The notes below the pieces were generated by a model, which saw nothing but the letters and a program-made list of their open reading frames with translations, was not told the DNA's origin and searched no databases. From contig CAWCTX010000005.1 in NCBI GenBank assembly GCA_963798505.1, forward strand, positions 496,001 through 560,000: 64,000 bases of DNA, read 5' to 3'. Made by a program: the position numbers and the translations under genes. Every line of letters starts with the position of its first letter. Position 1 is the first letter of the stretch. The stretch is from CAVWSM01 sp963798505 (GTDB taxonomy: Bacteria > Actinomycetota > Actinomycetes > Jiangellales > Jiangellaceae). Of the stretch, positions 35,711 through 45,200 are shown piece after piece.

Positions 35711-36325
35711 GTGACGGCAGACGAGGGGATCACGGTCACCGGCCATGGCTCGGCGGGCGCTGCCCCTGATGTCGTACGGCTCTCGCTCGCGGCCGAGGCC
35801 GCCGACGTGTCCGTGCAGTCCGCCATCGACCGGGCTGGCGCCGCGTTGACGGCAATCCGCGCAGCACTGGTCGACGGCGGGGTCGCGGAGCGCGATCTGA
35901 TGTCGGCGGAAGCGTCCGCCTACACCGACGGGTCGTCCCGCTCGCGGCACATTGCGCGGTTCGGCCTGACGGCGACCGTGCGTGACGTGGCTCGGGCAGG
36001 GGCGCTGCTGTCGGACGCGCTGGCGGCGGCAGGCGAGGCCGGGCGGATGAACGGCATGTCGTTCGGCCACTCCGACCCGTCGGCGTTGTATGCCGACGCG
36101 CAGACGAAGGCCATGGTGGATGCCCGTGAGCGAGCTCAGCGGCTGGCCGAGCTCGCGGGCCGCGTGCTGGGGCCGGTGGTCGAGGTCGTTGAGGGTGCGC
36201 CGGGGCGGCCGCCGATGCCGTTCCCGGGTCGGCGGGTTGCCGCGATGGCGATGGAGGCCGCGCCGGTGTCGCCGGGTGAGCTCGAGGTGTCGGCGGTTGT
36301 GACCGTACGGTTCGCCTGGGCCTGA
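35711..36325 (+). CDS. SIMPL (DUF541) domain protein
   Basis: 204 residues from GTG 35711, 9 bp after the metF stop. The opening ITVTGHGSAGAAPDVVRLSL and later MNGMSFGHSDPSALYADAQT, DARERAQRLAELAGRVLGPV and ELEVSAVVTVRF match the SIMPL/DUF541 fold. No signal peptide is visible, unlike many periplasmic members. Related proteins have been linked to oxidative-stress resistance and IRAK signalling in animals; the bacterial role is unclear. Likely co-transcribed with metF. Confidence 0.88.
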   Translation: MTADEGITVTGHGSAGAAPDVVRLSLAAEAADVSVQSAIDRAGAALTAIRAALVDGGVAERDLMSAEASAYTDGSSRSRHIARFGLTATVRDVARAGALLSDALAAAGEAGRMNGMSFGHSDPSALYADAQTKAMVDARERAQRLAELAGRVLGPVVEVVEGAPGRPPMPFPGRRVAAMAMEAAPVSPGELEVSAVVTVRFAWA

Positions 36326-36340
36326 TCGGCTTCGGCGCGC

Positions 36341-37756
36341 TCAGGCCGGGCCGAGCAGGTTGGCAACGGTGGCGACGGAAAGCGCCGCATTGGCGAGCCC
36401 TGCTCCGGGATGCGCGGCGGCGCCGACGTGGAAGAGGCCGTACATGTCGTCGCGGTTGGGTCGCCTGCCGAGCACACCTCTGATGCCGTGGCTGGCCGGC
36501 CCGAAGGCGGCGCCGCCAGGAGCGCCGGTCTCGCACTCGACGTCGTACGGTGTCCGCACGCTGTGCCAAAGGACGCGATCACTCACAGCGAAGCCGCGGC
36601 GCTCCAGCGCTTTGAGCATGATGTCGGCGTAGGACCGGCCTTCCGCGGGCAATGCCCAGTTGTGCTGGCCGTGCGGCGGCACGAGTGCTGTGACGGTCCA
36701 AGCCTCGTGCGCTGGGGGCACAGTGTCGGTGCGACGGTCGATGAGCAGAGTCGGGTCGGCCGCCAGGCGGTCTCCGAACACCTCGTCGATCGAGTGCTCG
36801 CGGTCGTCGGGGAACGACACGACCTCCGCGGGCTGCTCAGGTGTCGTACCGCGTAGCGCGAGGTGGATCGTGAGGTGGCCGGCGGAGAGCTGGTGGCGCG
36901 GCGCCCGGCCCCACGGGTCCATAGGTGCGGCCCACACCACCACGTGGGCACGGATGGCGGTGCCGTCCGTGAGCTCGACGCCGCGGGCCTCTTCGTTCTT
37001 GCTGAAGATCGTCCGAACCTCGGTGGCTGTGCGGACCTCAGCTCGTGACTGAACACGTTTGGCGAGTGCGGTGACGAGTTGGTGGGTGCCGCCTTCGAGC
37101 TGCCAGAGGCCGAAGGTCTGCTCGACGTACGCGCCTGACGCGAGCATCGCAGGTGCCTTACCCGGGTGTGACCCGAGCTGCCACGCGTGGTGCTCGACGA
37201 GCGCCTGCAGGTGCTGGTGGTGCAGCAACCGGGCAGCCAGCCGATGCAGCGAGGTGGGGACCGCGAGCACGCTGACGTCTTTGGGGTTGATCTCGCGAAC
37301 CAAGGCACGAAGGTTGGGCGTGGGGGCCTCGGGGACGCGCTCGCGCAGAATGGCCCACATCTGCTGACCGCGGCCGATCACGGCATCCCACCGGTCGCTC
37401 GTATTGGCGCCGTACAGCTCGTTGAGCGCACGGTTGGTCGCAGCGCGTGACGCGTTGGGCAGGTCGATGACGGTCCCGTCGGTGAAGACGTATCGCCGTG
37501 CCGGCTCGACCGGCGTCAGCGTGAGCTCGTTCTCCATGGGCGCGCCGCTCTTGCGGAACAGGTCACGGTAGGCAGCGGGCAGCGCGAGCAGTGCTGGTCC
37601 GGCGTCGAAGGTGAAGCCGTCGCGGGTTGTTGCGCGCAACGAGCCGCCGAGGTCTTCGGACCGTTCGCAGACGATGACGTCGTGACCGGCCCGGGTGAGG
37701 CGAGACGCGGTGGCGAGCCCGGCGAAACCGGCGCCGACAACGACGACGCGGGCCAC
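36341..37756 (-). CDS. CrtI/phytoene-desaturase-like FAD oxidoreductase
   Basis: 471 residues. It has the N-terminal FAD motif RVVVVGAGFAGLATASRLTR, the GG box ERSEDLGGSLRATTRDGF and TFDAGPALLALP of CrtI-like amine-oxidase-fold proteins, and the C-terminal FAD block GLFHVGAAAHPGAGLANAAL. Most similar in layout to phytoene desaturase/isomerase family members. No phytoene synthase is encoded in the window, so the substrate is open. It starts 2 bp after the ybaK stop, forming an operon. Confidence 0.87.
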   Translation of the reverse strand: MARVVVVGAGFAGLATASRLTRAGHDVIVCERSEDLGGSLRATTRDGFTFDAGPALLALPAAYRDLFRKSGAPMENELTLTPVEPARRYVFTDGTVIDLPNASRAATNRALNELYGANTSDRWDAVIGRGQQMWAILRERVPEAPTPNLRALVREINPKDVSVLAVPTSLHRLAARLLHHQHLQALVEHHAWQLGSHPGKAPAMLASGAYVEQTFGLWQLEGGTHQLVTALAKRVQSRAEVRTATEVRTIFSKNEEARGVELTDGTAIRAHVVVWAAPMDPWGRAPRHQLSAGHLTIHLALRGTTPEQPAEVVSFPDDREHSIDEVFGDRLAADPTLLIDRRTDTVPPAHEAWTVTALVPPHGQHNWALPAEGRSYADIMLKALERRGFAVSDRVLWHSVRTPYDVECETGAPGGAAFGPASHGIRGVLGRRPNRDDMYGLFHVGAAAHPGAGLANAALSVATVANLLGPA

Positions 37757-37758
37757 CG

Positions 37759-38244
37759 TCAGTCGCCGTCGCCGCCGACGTCGGCGGACGTGCCTGCCGT
37801 AAGAGAGAGCAGCTCGTCAAAGGTTGTGGGGAACACCGTGTGGGGATGGCCGGCAGCGGCCCACACCTCGTCGTACTCAGCGAGTGCGCGGTCGACGAGC
37901 GTGCGGACCGGCTCGGGGTGGCCAACCGGCGCGACACCGCCGATGGGTTGCCCGGTGTGCTGTCGTACGAACTCAGGCGAGGCTCGTCTCAACTGGGCGA
38001 CACCGATCTCCTGGGCGACGCGCGTCGTGTCGACGCGATGCGCACCACTGGTCAGCACGAGCAGGGGCAGGCCGTCGGCGTCGAAGACGAGCGAATTGGC
38101 GATCGCACCCACCGGGCAGTCGAGCTGGGCGGCCGCCGCGGCGGCGGTGGGCGCCGGCTCCGGGAGGACGGTGATCTCACCGGGGGCGCCCGCGGCCGCC
38201 AGCGCCGCTGACACCTTCTGGACGTTGGGATGCTGTGCGGCCAT
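37759..38244 (-). CDS. ybaK: YbaK/EbsC-family aminoacyl-tRNA deacylase
   Basis: 161 residues. The YbaK core is evident: AAAAAQLDCPVGAIANSLVF, LPLLVLTSGAHRVDTTRVAQ, and the active-site loop GQPIGGVAPVGHPEPVRTLV with a conserved Gly-Gly-Val and His. The family hydrolyses mischarged Cys- or Ala-tRNA(Pro). It is the first gene of an operon with the CrtI-like gene and follows a terminator. Confidence 0.88.
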   Translation of the reverse strand: MAAQHPNVQKVSAALAAAGAPGEITVLPEPAPTAAAAAAQLDCPVGAIANSLVFDADGLPLLVLTSGAHRVDTTRVAQEIGVAQLRRASPEFVRQHTGQPIGGVAPVGHPEPVRTLVDRALAEYDEVWAAAGHPHTVFPTTFDELLSLTAGTSADVGGDGD

Positions 38245-38325
38245 GGATGCGAGCGTATCGATTGCGTTGGTTGCTCGGCTGTCGACGCGCAGTCAGTCGG
38301 TGCAGCGGCTCACCCTGAGCGCTCG

Positions 38326-38373
38326 AAGGATCCGACAATTCCGGGGCTATCGCGCCCTGGTTGTCGGATCCTT
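38326..38373 (-). terminator. Strong hairpin after the toxin-immunity operon
   Basis: Perfect 13-bp arms (AAGGATCCGACAA at 38326-38338, complement at 38361-38373) enclose a further 7-bp stem (CCGGGGC with GCCCTGG, one G-T) around a 6-nt loop. It begins 12 bp after the minus-strand stop at 38386. Confidence 0.7.
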
Positions 38374-38385
38374 GCGTCGTCGCCC

Positions 38386-39335
38386 TTAGTCCTCGTCCGT
38401 GACGATGACGAAGAGCATGTACCCGTTGCCGTGTGCGATCAACGAGGCCTCGAAGGTCGCACTTGTAAGTCCGCCGTGACCTGACCGCTGGTAGACCCCA
38501 GGACCGGTCCGCACGTCGAGAGTGCCAGTGGAGTCCACCCATGCCCCGTTGGTCCGAACCGAGGGGGAGCTGCCGAGCAATTGCCACGTGTCGTCGACCA
38601 GCGCTCGCACTCTGCGGGCATGCTCGATCGGTGCGAAAGCCGTGTGGGCCATGGAACGCGTCAGCATCGCGATCAACACTTCACGTCCGAGCCAACTCGC
38701 CATCTCGTCTCGGAAGTACTCATCAAACGCCTGACGCGTCTTCACGGTCTGGTTCGGCAGCTCATCTTGGGGGTGGCCGCTCGCCTCCAACCGTCCCCAT
38801 GCCCGCTCCAACACAGGTCGGTCATCGAGGGCGACAAGGTGGACCTCCGCAGCCCATGACCCGGCCTCCGTGGTGAGCTTGTCCCACTCATCTGTCAATT
38901 GCAGGGCCGCGCCAGTCAGTGGCGGGGCGTTCCGTACTTCCGGGTGATCAGGGTTCAGGAAGTATCTGGGTTCGTCACGGTCGTATGGTCCACGAGCCGG
39001 GCGGAACAGGTCGCCTTCGATCCGTTCCACCTGCCATGACCGGCCAAGCTCGTCGCGGACCTGCCGGACGAGCTCGTCGCCTCGTTCGGAGTGGTCATAG
39101 GTCTCGCGCAGAGACTCCGAGCGCCACATCGTGTCATCCGGGTAGACCTCTGCACGGATGTCCTCGTACTCCTGCACCCATGCGTTCACGTCAGCGGTCA
39201 GTCCCGGGCTGAGGCCCAGAGTTTCAGTTGCGACCCGGTTCGCATAGTCACCCGTCACGACGGCCAATGGCTCGCCATATGCGTGGTCTGGGTCTGAGAC
39301 AGTAGTCGCTCGCCAGACTGGTCGGTCTCGGTCAT
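38386..39335 (-). CDS. Candidate immunity protein for the adjacent RNase A-like toxin (frameshift near N-terminus)
   Basis: About 316 residues. The clean frame from about 39290 to 38386 reads AVVTGDYANRVATETLGLSP through FEASLIAHGNGYMLFVIVTD. The N-terminus MTETDQSGERLLSQTQT is in another frame, starting at ATG 39335 (or 39347) with GGAAG upstream; one added base near 39290 joins it to HAYGEPLAVVTGDYANRV. I recognise no family. It is acidic, has no signal peptide or membrane helix, and ends in a beta-rich segment. It starts 22-35 bp downstream of the toxin stop on the same strand, the usual place for a polymorphic-toxin immunity gene. The role is inferred from position only. Confidence 0.6.
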
Positions 39336-39369
39336 CGCTGCTTCCATTCCCTTGGTTCGACAGGCGTGG

Positions 39370-40929
39370 TCACGGATCTACGTAAGCCGTCTCAATGAAG
39401 AGTTGACCCTTCTTGATGTTCAGCGTGACGACCGCGCGCCGTCCCAGCTGAGGCTGGCCGTCGGGGTCGGCAGCCTCCAGATAGTGTCCGAGGCTGCTGT
39501 CGAAGCGTTGTTCCAAGGTCAGAGGCTGACCCGGGTGCGATCTCCAGTGTCTCGATCGCCTCGCGATTGGCACGGAGGACCTCGGTAATCGTCCGCTCGG
39601 CGATTGCTTGGCTGTGCCAGGCAGAGACGATGTCGGGTTTGCATCCCCGTGTGCCGCGGTCCTCCAGCGTGCCGTTGCGGGCACGGTCGCGCAGGTAGGC
39701 GACGCTGACGTCGATATGCCGGCGAATCGCATGGCCGAGGTGGTAGTGCTCGTGTCGGTCGAGGTCAACGCCCTCGAGCATCTCCTCCCAGCTCTGCACC
39801 ACGGGTCTTGGCGCATTGGGGTCGGCGACATTGTGCGGGAACTTCCTGACGGCAGCGAGGTCCTTGAGCCTGCCGGTGACCGCGGCCATCGACAGCAACG
39901 AGCCGATGCCCGCGCCTGGCTTCGCCGCGGCTGAACTCGTCCCAGGCGACGGTGTCCTTGCCGGTTTGGATCGCGGTGGCCATGCGGGTTTGCGGCGGCG
40001 TTTCGGGCGCCGTCGTAGAGGCTGCGCCAGTTGGCGGCGGTCCCGGCGCGGTCGGTGATGGCCTGGCCGGTCAGCCCCCAGGCGAGTGTGGCGGGGTCGA
40101 CGAAGCCCTTGCGCCAGAACGCCTCGACTCCCTGCTCCAGGTGGTCGCGTGCGCGCAGCGGCCGATCGGTCACCTGCATGCGTAGACGGTCGAGGGTGTC
40201 GACGGCCCGCCGGGACGCGGCGGCGTACATGTCGTCGATGTCGCGAGCCGACTCGCCGGTGGCACGGATCATCGCTGGCCCAGGGTCGGGGAACGTCGAT
40301 GTGTAGGCGTAGACCTGGGCCTCCCATTCGGCGTGCGCCAGCGCCGCCTCCTTGCGCGTGGCGATCACGCGCGCGACAGCCGGCCCGAGGTCGTCGACGA
40401 CCCGGGCGAGCCGATCGATGGCGTCGGCGGCCTCGGCGCAGGACTGGTGGGTGAGGGCAGCATGGGTGCGCAGCCGCTGCCTGGTCTCGGTCGCGGCGGT
40501 GGCCGCGGGCCCGGACCAGCCGTCGAGCTGGATGCCGGTGGTGACCGCCCGATCGGCGGCCGCGGCCGCGCGCCGTAGCCGTGCAGCCAGGTCTGCGAGG
40601 TCCTCGCGTCGTACGGGCAGCAGGTCGGTGCTCATCCAAGCTCCTTGCGCCGCCGCGGCGATCTCGGACTCGGTGCGGCAATAGAGGGCGTCGGCTGCCC
40701 GGAGGTCGCGGACGAGCTCGGCCGCCGCGCCGGCGCCCTCGTGGGCGGCCCAGCGGACGGCTGCCGACCATCGCTCGAGGGCGGACTCCAGGAGCGGGTC
40801 ACGGCTGAGCACGTCGAGGCGGGCACGAACGAGGTCGACGGCCTCCGCCGCGTGGGCGAGCGCGTTGCTGCAGGTCAGAGCATCAACCGCTGCCGTGTGA
40901 AGGGCGCTCGTCGTCACCTCGATCGTCAT
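39370..40929 (-). CDS. Polymorphic toxin: WXG-like N-terminus, CdiA-type RNase A-like C-terminus; three frameshifts as assembled
   Basis: From ATG 40929 about 310 residues read cleanly: two alpha-helical modules, the second with the WXG-type turn LDGWSGPAATAATETRQRL. The frame then shifts near 39985, 39907 and 39535, each consistent with one extra base, and returns to the first frame. Joined, the C-terminus contains DRHEHYHLGHAIRRHIDVSV, AYLRDRARNG, SQAIAERTITEVLRANREAI and the ending IETAYVDP. This matches the bacterial CdiA-CT RNase A fold: catalytic His in RRH, Arg 11 residues later, and the terminal T-x-Y. WXG-like N-termini usually mark type VII export. Toxicity is inferred. Confidence 0.75.
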   Translation of the reverse strand: MTIEVTTSALHTAAVDALTCSNALAHAAEAVDLVRARLDVLSRDPLLESALERWSAAVRWAAHEGAGAAAELVRDLRAADALYCRTESEIAAAAQGAWMSTDLLPVRREDLADLAARLRRAAAAADRAVTTGIQLDGWSGPAATAATETRQRLRTHAALTHQSCAEAADAIDRLARVVDDLGPAVARVIATRKEAALAHAEWEAQVYAYTSTFPDPGPAMIRATGESARDIDDMYAAASRRAVDTLDRLRMQVTDRPLRARDHLEQGVEAFWRKGFVDPATLAWGLTGQAITDRAGTAANWRSLYDGARNAAANPHGHRDPNRQGHRRLGRVQPRRSQARASARCCRWPRSPAGSRTSLPSGSSRTMSPTPMRQDPWCRAGRRCSRALTSTDTSTTTSAMRFAGISTSASPTCATVPATARWRTAAHGDANPTSSLPGTAKQSPSGRLPRSSVPIARRSRHWRSHPGQPLTLEQRFDSSLGHYLEAADPDGQPQLGRRAVVTLNIKKGQLFIETAYVDP

Positions 40930-40937
40930 GACGGGCG

Positions 40938-40943
40938 AGCGTA
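40938..40943 (-). promoter_or_regulatory. Leaderless-type -10 of the toxin gene
   Basis: On the minus strand TACGCT lies 8 nt before the toxin ATG at 40929. Confidence 0.4.
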
Positions 40944-41030
40944 GTGATTGCGGGGCGCTCGCTGTTTTCGTTGTCCACAGGCCGTTGCCGGGGCTGCTCC
41001 CGCGCTTATCCCCAGGCTGTTCTTACAGCG

Positions 41031-41059
41031 TTGACGTTCTGTCAGGGGAGGGGTTTACT
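41031..41059 (+). promoter_or_regulatory. Canonical sigma-70-type promoter of the SOS cassette
   Basis: TTGACG (41031-41036), a 17-bp spacer and TTTACT (41054-41059) form the most consensus-like promoter in the window. The expected start near 41066 is just upstream of the LexA box. Confidence 0.75.
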
Positions 41060-41070
41060 CTGTACCAGAG

Positions 41071-41088
41071 ATCGAACATCTGTTCGAT
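41071..41088. promoter_or_regulatory. LexA (SOS) box
   Basis: ATCGAACATCTGTTCGAT is a perfect 7-4-7 palindrome and contains the actinobacterial/Gram-positive SOS core TCGAAC-N4-GTTCGA. It overlaps the predicted transcription start, so LexA would block initiation until DNA damage. Downstream genes are a DnaE and a Y-family polymerase, the expected SOS regulon. Confidence 0.92.
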
Positions 41089-41313
41089 CTTGCTGGAGGG
41101 GTCCCCCGCTCCTCTGGTCAGGCGGATCCGCCGGGTGCGACTCCTCGACCCGCACTCGGCGGACCCGGTGGTCGTCTGGGCGTGGGGAAGCGCCCGGCCG
41201 GCCGCCGGCCGCCAGCCCGCCGTCTTCCCCCGGTGGAGGGGCGCCGCGCGTCGCCTAACGGCGACCCACGGACAACCCCACCCGAGTGACCTCGCCCACC
41301 TGAGGAGGAAACG
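41089..41313 (+). other. Long untranslated leader of the SOS cassette
   Basis: About 225 nt between the LexA box and the first gene, very GC-rich with several self-complementary blocks (for example GGCCGGCCGCCGGCC). An open plus frame crosses it (40928-41317) but has no recognisable family and begins before the promoter, so I do not call a gene. No known riboswitch or imuA-like gene was recognised. The whole gap 40930-41313 otherwise holds the toxin promoter, SOS promoter and LexA box. Confidence 0.5.
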
Positions 41314-41673
41314 ATGACACGGCGGTACGACGAAACAGCCCAAGTCCAGCGTGGTCTGGTCCAGGAGCAGGAGGCGCCTGCACAGATCATCTGGCGTGGC
41401 CGGCTCTATGTCGTCCGGGCAGTGCTCGGCCATTGGGTGCAGACAGCACCCTGGTGGCGCCCCTCGGCACTGCAGGCCATCTACGGCACCGATGGCTCCG
41501 GCCCCTCCGACCCGCCGGGTGCGGAGGACAGACCCGTGGCCGTCCTCGACGTCGGCGAGCGCGAGGTGTGGCGGGTCGAGGTCCGGGCCGGCCGGATCGC
41601 GCCGAGGGTCGTTCTCGATCTCGCGCTCGACCGGTCCACCGGCCAGTGGTGGGTGCTGCGCACCCACGACTGA
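41314..41673 (+). CDS. DUF6504 family protein
   Basis: 119 residues from ATG 41314 with GAGGAGG 6-12 nt upstream. The body (PAQIIWRGRLYVVRAVLGHW, REVWRVEVRAG, QWWVLRTHD) is a short Trp-rich beta protein of the DUF6504 type, which in actinobacteria is found almost only in front of mutagenic polymerase genes. Function unknown. Being the first gene behind the LexA box, it is presumably DNA-damage induced and may assist the polymerases; that is inference. Confidence 0.8.
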   Translation: MTRRYDETAQVQRGLVQEQEAPAQIIWRGRLYVVRAVLGHWVQTAPWWRPSALQAIYGTDGSGPSDPPGAEDRPVAVLDVGEREVWRVEVRAGRIAPRVVLDLALDRSTGQWWVLRTHD

Positions 41674-41735
41674 CCGTGCCCTCTACCCGCACTCGTTCTC
41701 GTGCACTGACACCCGTGATCCGCAAAGGAGATCTC

Positions 41736-42179
41736 ATGCCAGTCCTGTCCCCACCCCGAGCATCTGCACCGCTCGGGCACCCGGCGATCGAGCTTCTGAT
41801 CCAGGCGCAGGCCGGGTTGGTGGCTTCGGCGACCGCGACCACGGCTGGTCAGCGCTATGTCGCAGCCCATCTCGCTGCGTTGCGCGCTGGCGCGGCCGTC
41901 CTGGCCGGGAAGGCACGGCCCGGACAGCGGGGCCCGCGCAACGTGTGGACGCTGTTGCCACGCGTTGCTCCGGAGCTCACCGAGTGGGCGGCGTTCTTCG
42001 CCGGGTCGGCGACCAAGCGGGCCGCGGTCGAGGCGGGGCTTTCTCGCAGCGTCACCGCGCGGGAGGCCGACGACCTGCTCCGTGACGCCGAGACCTTCGT
42101 GGGGTGCGCCGCCGAGGTGCTGGGTCTGCCACAGCCGCCCATGAGTGGTGTCAGCGGCAGCCTCGCACCAAGCGCCTAG
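41736..42179 (+). CDS. SAV_6107-type HEPN domain protein
   Basis: 147 residues from ATG 41736, chosen because AAAGGAGATCTC directly precedes it; the frame is open upstream. It is all-helical with IELLIQAQAGLVASATATTA, YVAAHLAALRAGAAVLAGKA and a SVTAREADDLLRDAETFVGC helix, matching the small HEPN-like family linked to actinobacterial dnaE/dinB cassettes. Canonical RNase HEPN motifs (Rx4-6H) are not obvious. It lies between DUF6504 and DnaE in the same transcript. Confidence 0.8.
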   Translation: MPVLSPPRASAPLGHPAIELLIQAQAGLVASATATTAGQRYVAAHLAALRAGAAVLAGKARPGQRGPRNVWTLLPRVAPELTEWAAFFAGSATKRAAVEAGLSRSVTAREADDLLRDAETFVGCAAEVLGLPQPPMSGVSGSLAPSA

Positions 42180-42205
42180 GGCCCGGCCTAGAACCCCAAC
42201 ACGCC

Positions 42206-45200
42206 ATGACCAGCGACCCGTTCGTCCATCTGCACGTGGCCTCCGGCTACTCCTTGCGCTATGGCGCATCGCTGCCACCCGTCCTCGTCGAGCGCGCGGT
42301 CGACCACGGCATGGACACCCTCGCCCTCACCGACCGTGACGGCCTCTATGGCGCGGTGCGCTTTGCCAAGACGTGCCTCGCCGCCGGTGTCCGGCCGGTG
42401 CTCGGCGTCGATCTCGCCGTTCCCGCGACGGGACTGCTCGAGGGAGCCGGTGCCGACCAGCGTGCTCGTCGAACTCCCGTCCGGGGCGGGGCGATCGTTG
42501 ATGCGCGCCTGCCCAGGGTCACCCTGCTTGCCCAGGGCAGGCAGGGTTGGGCAGCGCTGTGCCGGCTCGTCTCGGCCACCCATCTGGGCGGGGAGCGAGG
42601 CAAGCCGGTGAGCAGCCTCCAGCTCATCGCGCAGCATGCCGCGTCGGGTCACCTCGTCGTCCTGCTCGGGCCCGACTCCGAGATCGGCCGTGCGCTGGCG
42701 CTCCGTCGCAGCGACCTCGCCCGCGCGGTGCTCGCCCGATGGCGCGCCGTGCTCGGCGCCGGCGACCTCTATCTGGAGGTGGTGTCTCAGCGGGCAGGTG
42801 GCAGCGCCCCCGGGTCCACGACACACGCAGCCCGCATGCTCGGGTTCGCCCGCGAGGCCGGTCTGCCGGCGGTGCTCAGCAACGCGGTGCGCTATGCCGA
42901 CCAGTCCGACGCACCGATCATCGACATCCTCGACGCATCCCGGCGGCTTGTTGCCCTCGACCCGCGACATGTCGACCGGCTCAACGCCGAGGGCTATCTC
43001 AAGCACGGCAAGGAGATGGCCGAGATCGCCGCCGAAGTGGTGCAGGCCGCGGGTCTGGGGGAGAGCGAGGCGGCACAGCTGCTGGCCACCACCCGCCGAG
43101 TGGCCGACCGCTGCGCACTCGATCCCCGCGCCGATCTCGGCATTGGTTCGGTCCACCTTCCCGAGTTCGACGTCATCGACAGGTCACGCCTGAGCACTGC
43201 GGCCGACGCCGCAGGGCTGCACAGCACCGATCAGCTCCAGCGCGCCAACGCGGTGCTGCGGGAGCGCTGTGTCACCGGCCTTACCCACCGCTATGGCCCA
43301 GCACCGTCCGCCGAGGTGCTGGCCCGGCTTGAGGAAGAGCTCGCGCTCATCCGCGACTGCGGCTACCCGGCCTACTTCCTCACCGTGGCCGATGTCTGTG
43401 ACCTCATCCGGGAGATGGGCATCCGGGTGGCAGCGCGTGGGTCCGGCGCCGGGAGTCTCGTCTGCTATCTGCTCGGCATCTCCGGTGTCGACCCGATCCG
43501 CTACGGGTTGATCATGGAGCGGTTCCTGTCCTCGCTGCGGGTCGCGCTGCCCGATGTCGACATCGATGTCGAGTCCGCTCGTCGACTCGAGATCTATGAG
43601 GCGGTCATCGCCCGCTACGGCACCGAGCGGGTCGCCTGCGTATCCATGATGGACACCTATCGCGTCCGTCATGCGATCCGTGACGTGGGCGCGGCGCTGG
43701 GCCTGCCGCCGGGAGAGATCGACGCCATCGCCAAGTCCTTCCCGCACATCCGCGCCCGCGACGCCCGAGCCGCCCTCACCGAGCTGCCGGAGCTGCGGGC
43801 CTCGGGCATCAGCCAGCCTCGCCTCGACGTGCTCTTCCACCTGGTCGAGCGACTCGACGGGCTGCCGCGGCACATCGCGCTGCACCCGTGCGGCGTGCTG
43901 ATCTCCGATGGGACGCTGCTCGACCGCACTCCCGTCGAGCAGAGCTTCCTCGGCTATCCGATGAGCCAGTTCGACAAGGACGACGTCGAAGACCTCGGGC
44001 TGCTCAAGCTCGACGTTCTCGGCATCCGCATGCAGTCGGCGATGGCTCATGCCGTTACCGAGATCCAGCGTGTCGACGGTGTCGGCGTCGACCTCGACGA
44101 CCAGACCTCCGTGCCGCTCGACGACCCGGCCACCTTCCGGCTCATCCAGTCCACCCGCACGCTCGGCTGCTTCCAGATCGAGTCACCGGGGCAGCGTGAG
44201 CTGGTCGGCAAGTTCGCGCCGGAGACCTTCGACGACATCATCATCGACATCTCGCTCTTCCGGCCCGGCCCGGTCAAGAGCGACATGGTGACGCCCTTCC
44301 TCGAGGCCCGGCAGGGCTGGGCCGACATCGACTACCTGCATCCCGACCTGACCCCGGTGCTCGCGCAGACCGCCGGTGTCGTGGTCTTCCACGAGCAGGT
44401 CATCGAGATGATCGCCATCCTCACCGGGTGCACCAGGGCCGAGGCCGACGAGGCCAGACGCGCGCTGGGCGACCGCGAGGGGAAGGAGGAGGTGCGCACC
44501 TGGTTCCCGGCGCGGGCGCTGGCCAGGGGCTACGACCTCTCGTTCGTCATGCTGGTCTGGGAGGTGCTCGAGGCGTTCGCCTCGTTCGGCTTCTGCAAGG
44601 CGCATGCGGCGGCGTTCGCGCTGCCGACCTACCAGTCCGCCTGGCTCAAGGCGCACCACACGGCGGCCTTCCTCGCCGGAGTGCTCACCCACGACCCGGG
44701 GATGTATCCCAAGCGCCTCATCCTCGACGACGCCCGCAACTTCGGCATCGCCGTGCTACCCCTCGACGTCAACGCCTCCGACGACGTCTATCGGGTGGAG
44801 AAGGTCGGCCCGCTGGACGAACCACCTCCTGAGATCTTCGGTCAGCCGCCACGCCCGGCACCGCCCGAGGGACTGCCCGATGCGAGGGCCTATGGCATTC
44901 GGCTCGCCCTCTCCGACGTCAAGGGCATCTCCGACGAGGAGGTGTCCCGCGTCGTCGCCGGCCGGCCCTACCACTCGCTCACCGACTTCTGGCACCGCGC
45001 GCAGGTGTCCCGCCCGGTCGTCGAGCGGCTGGTGCTGGCCGGAGGTTTCGACTCGCTCTACGGCATCGGGTCACCACTTCCGGTCCGCCGCCGGGGAAAG
45101 GTGACCCGTCGTGACCTGCTCCTGCAGGTCGCCGACCTCGACCGGTGGGGCCGTGCCATCCGGCGGGGCACCAAGGCCCACCGCCCCGTTAAGCGCCCAG

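Noticed and set aside
36341..37756. Carotenoid biosynthesis cluster
   Set aside because: Only a CrtI-like protein and a polyprenyl synthase are present, in different transcription units, with no phytoene synthase or cyclase.
40928..41317. A gene (imuA-like) between the toxin gene and DUF6504
   Set aside because: The open frame starts upstream of the promoter and LexA box, has no ribosome site and no RecA-like motifs.
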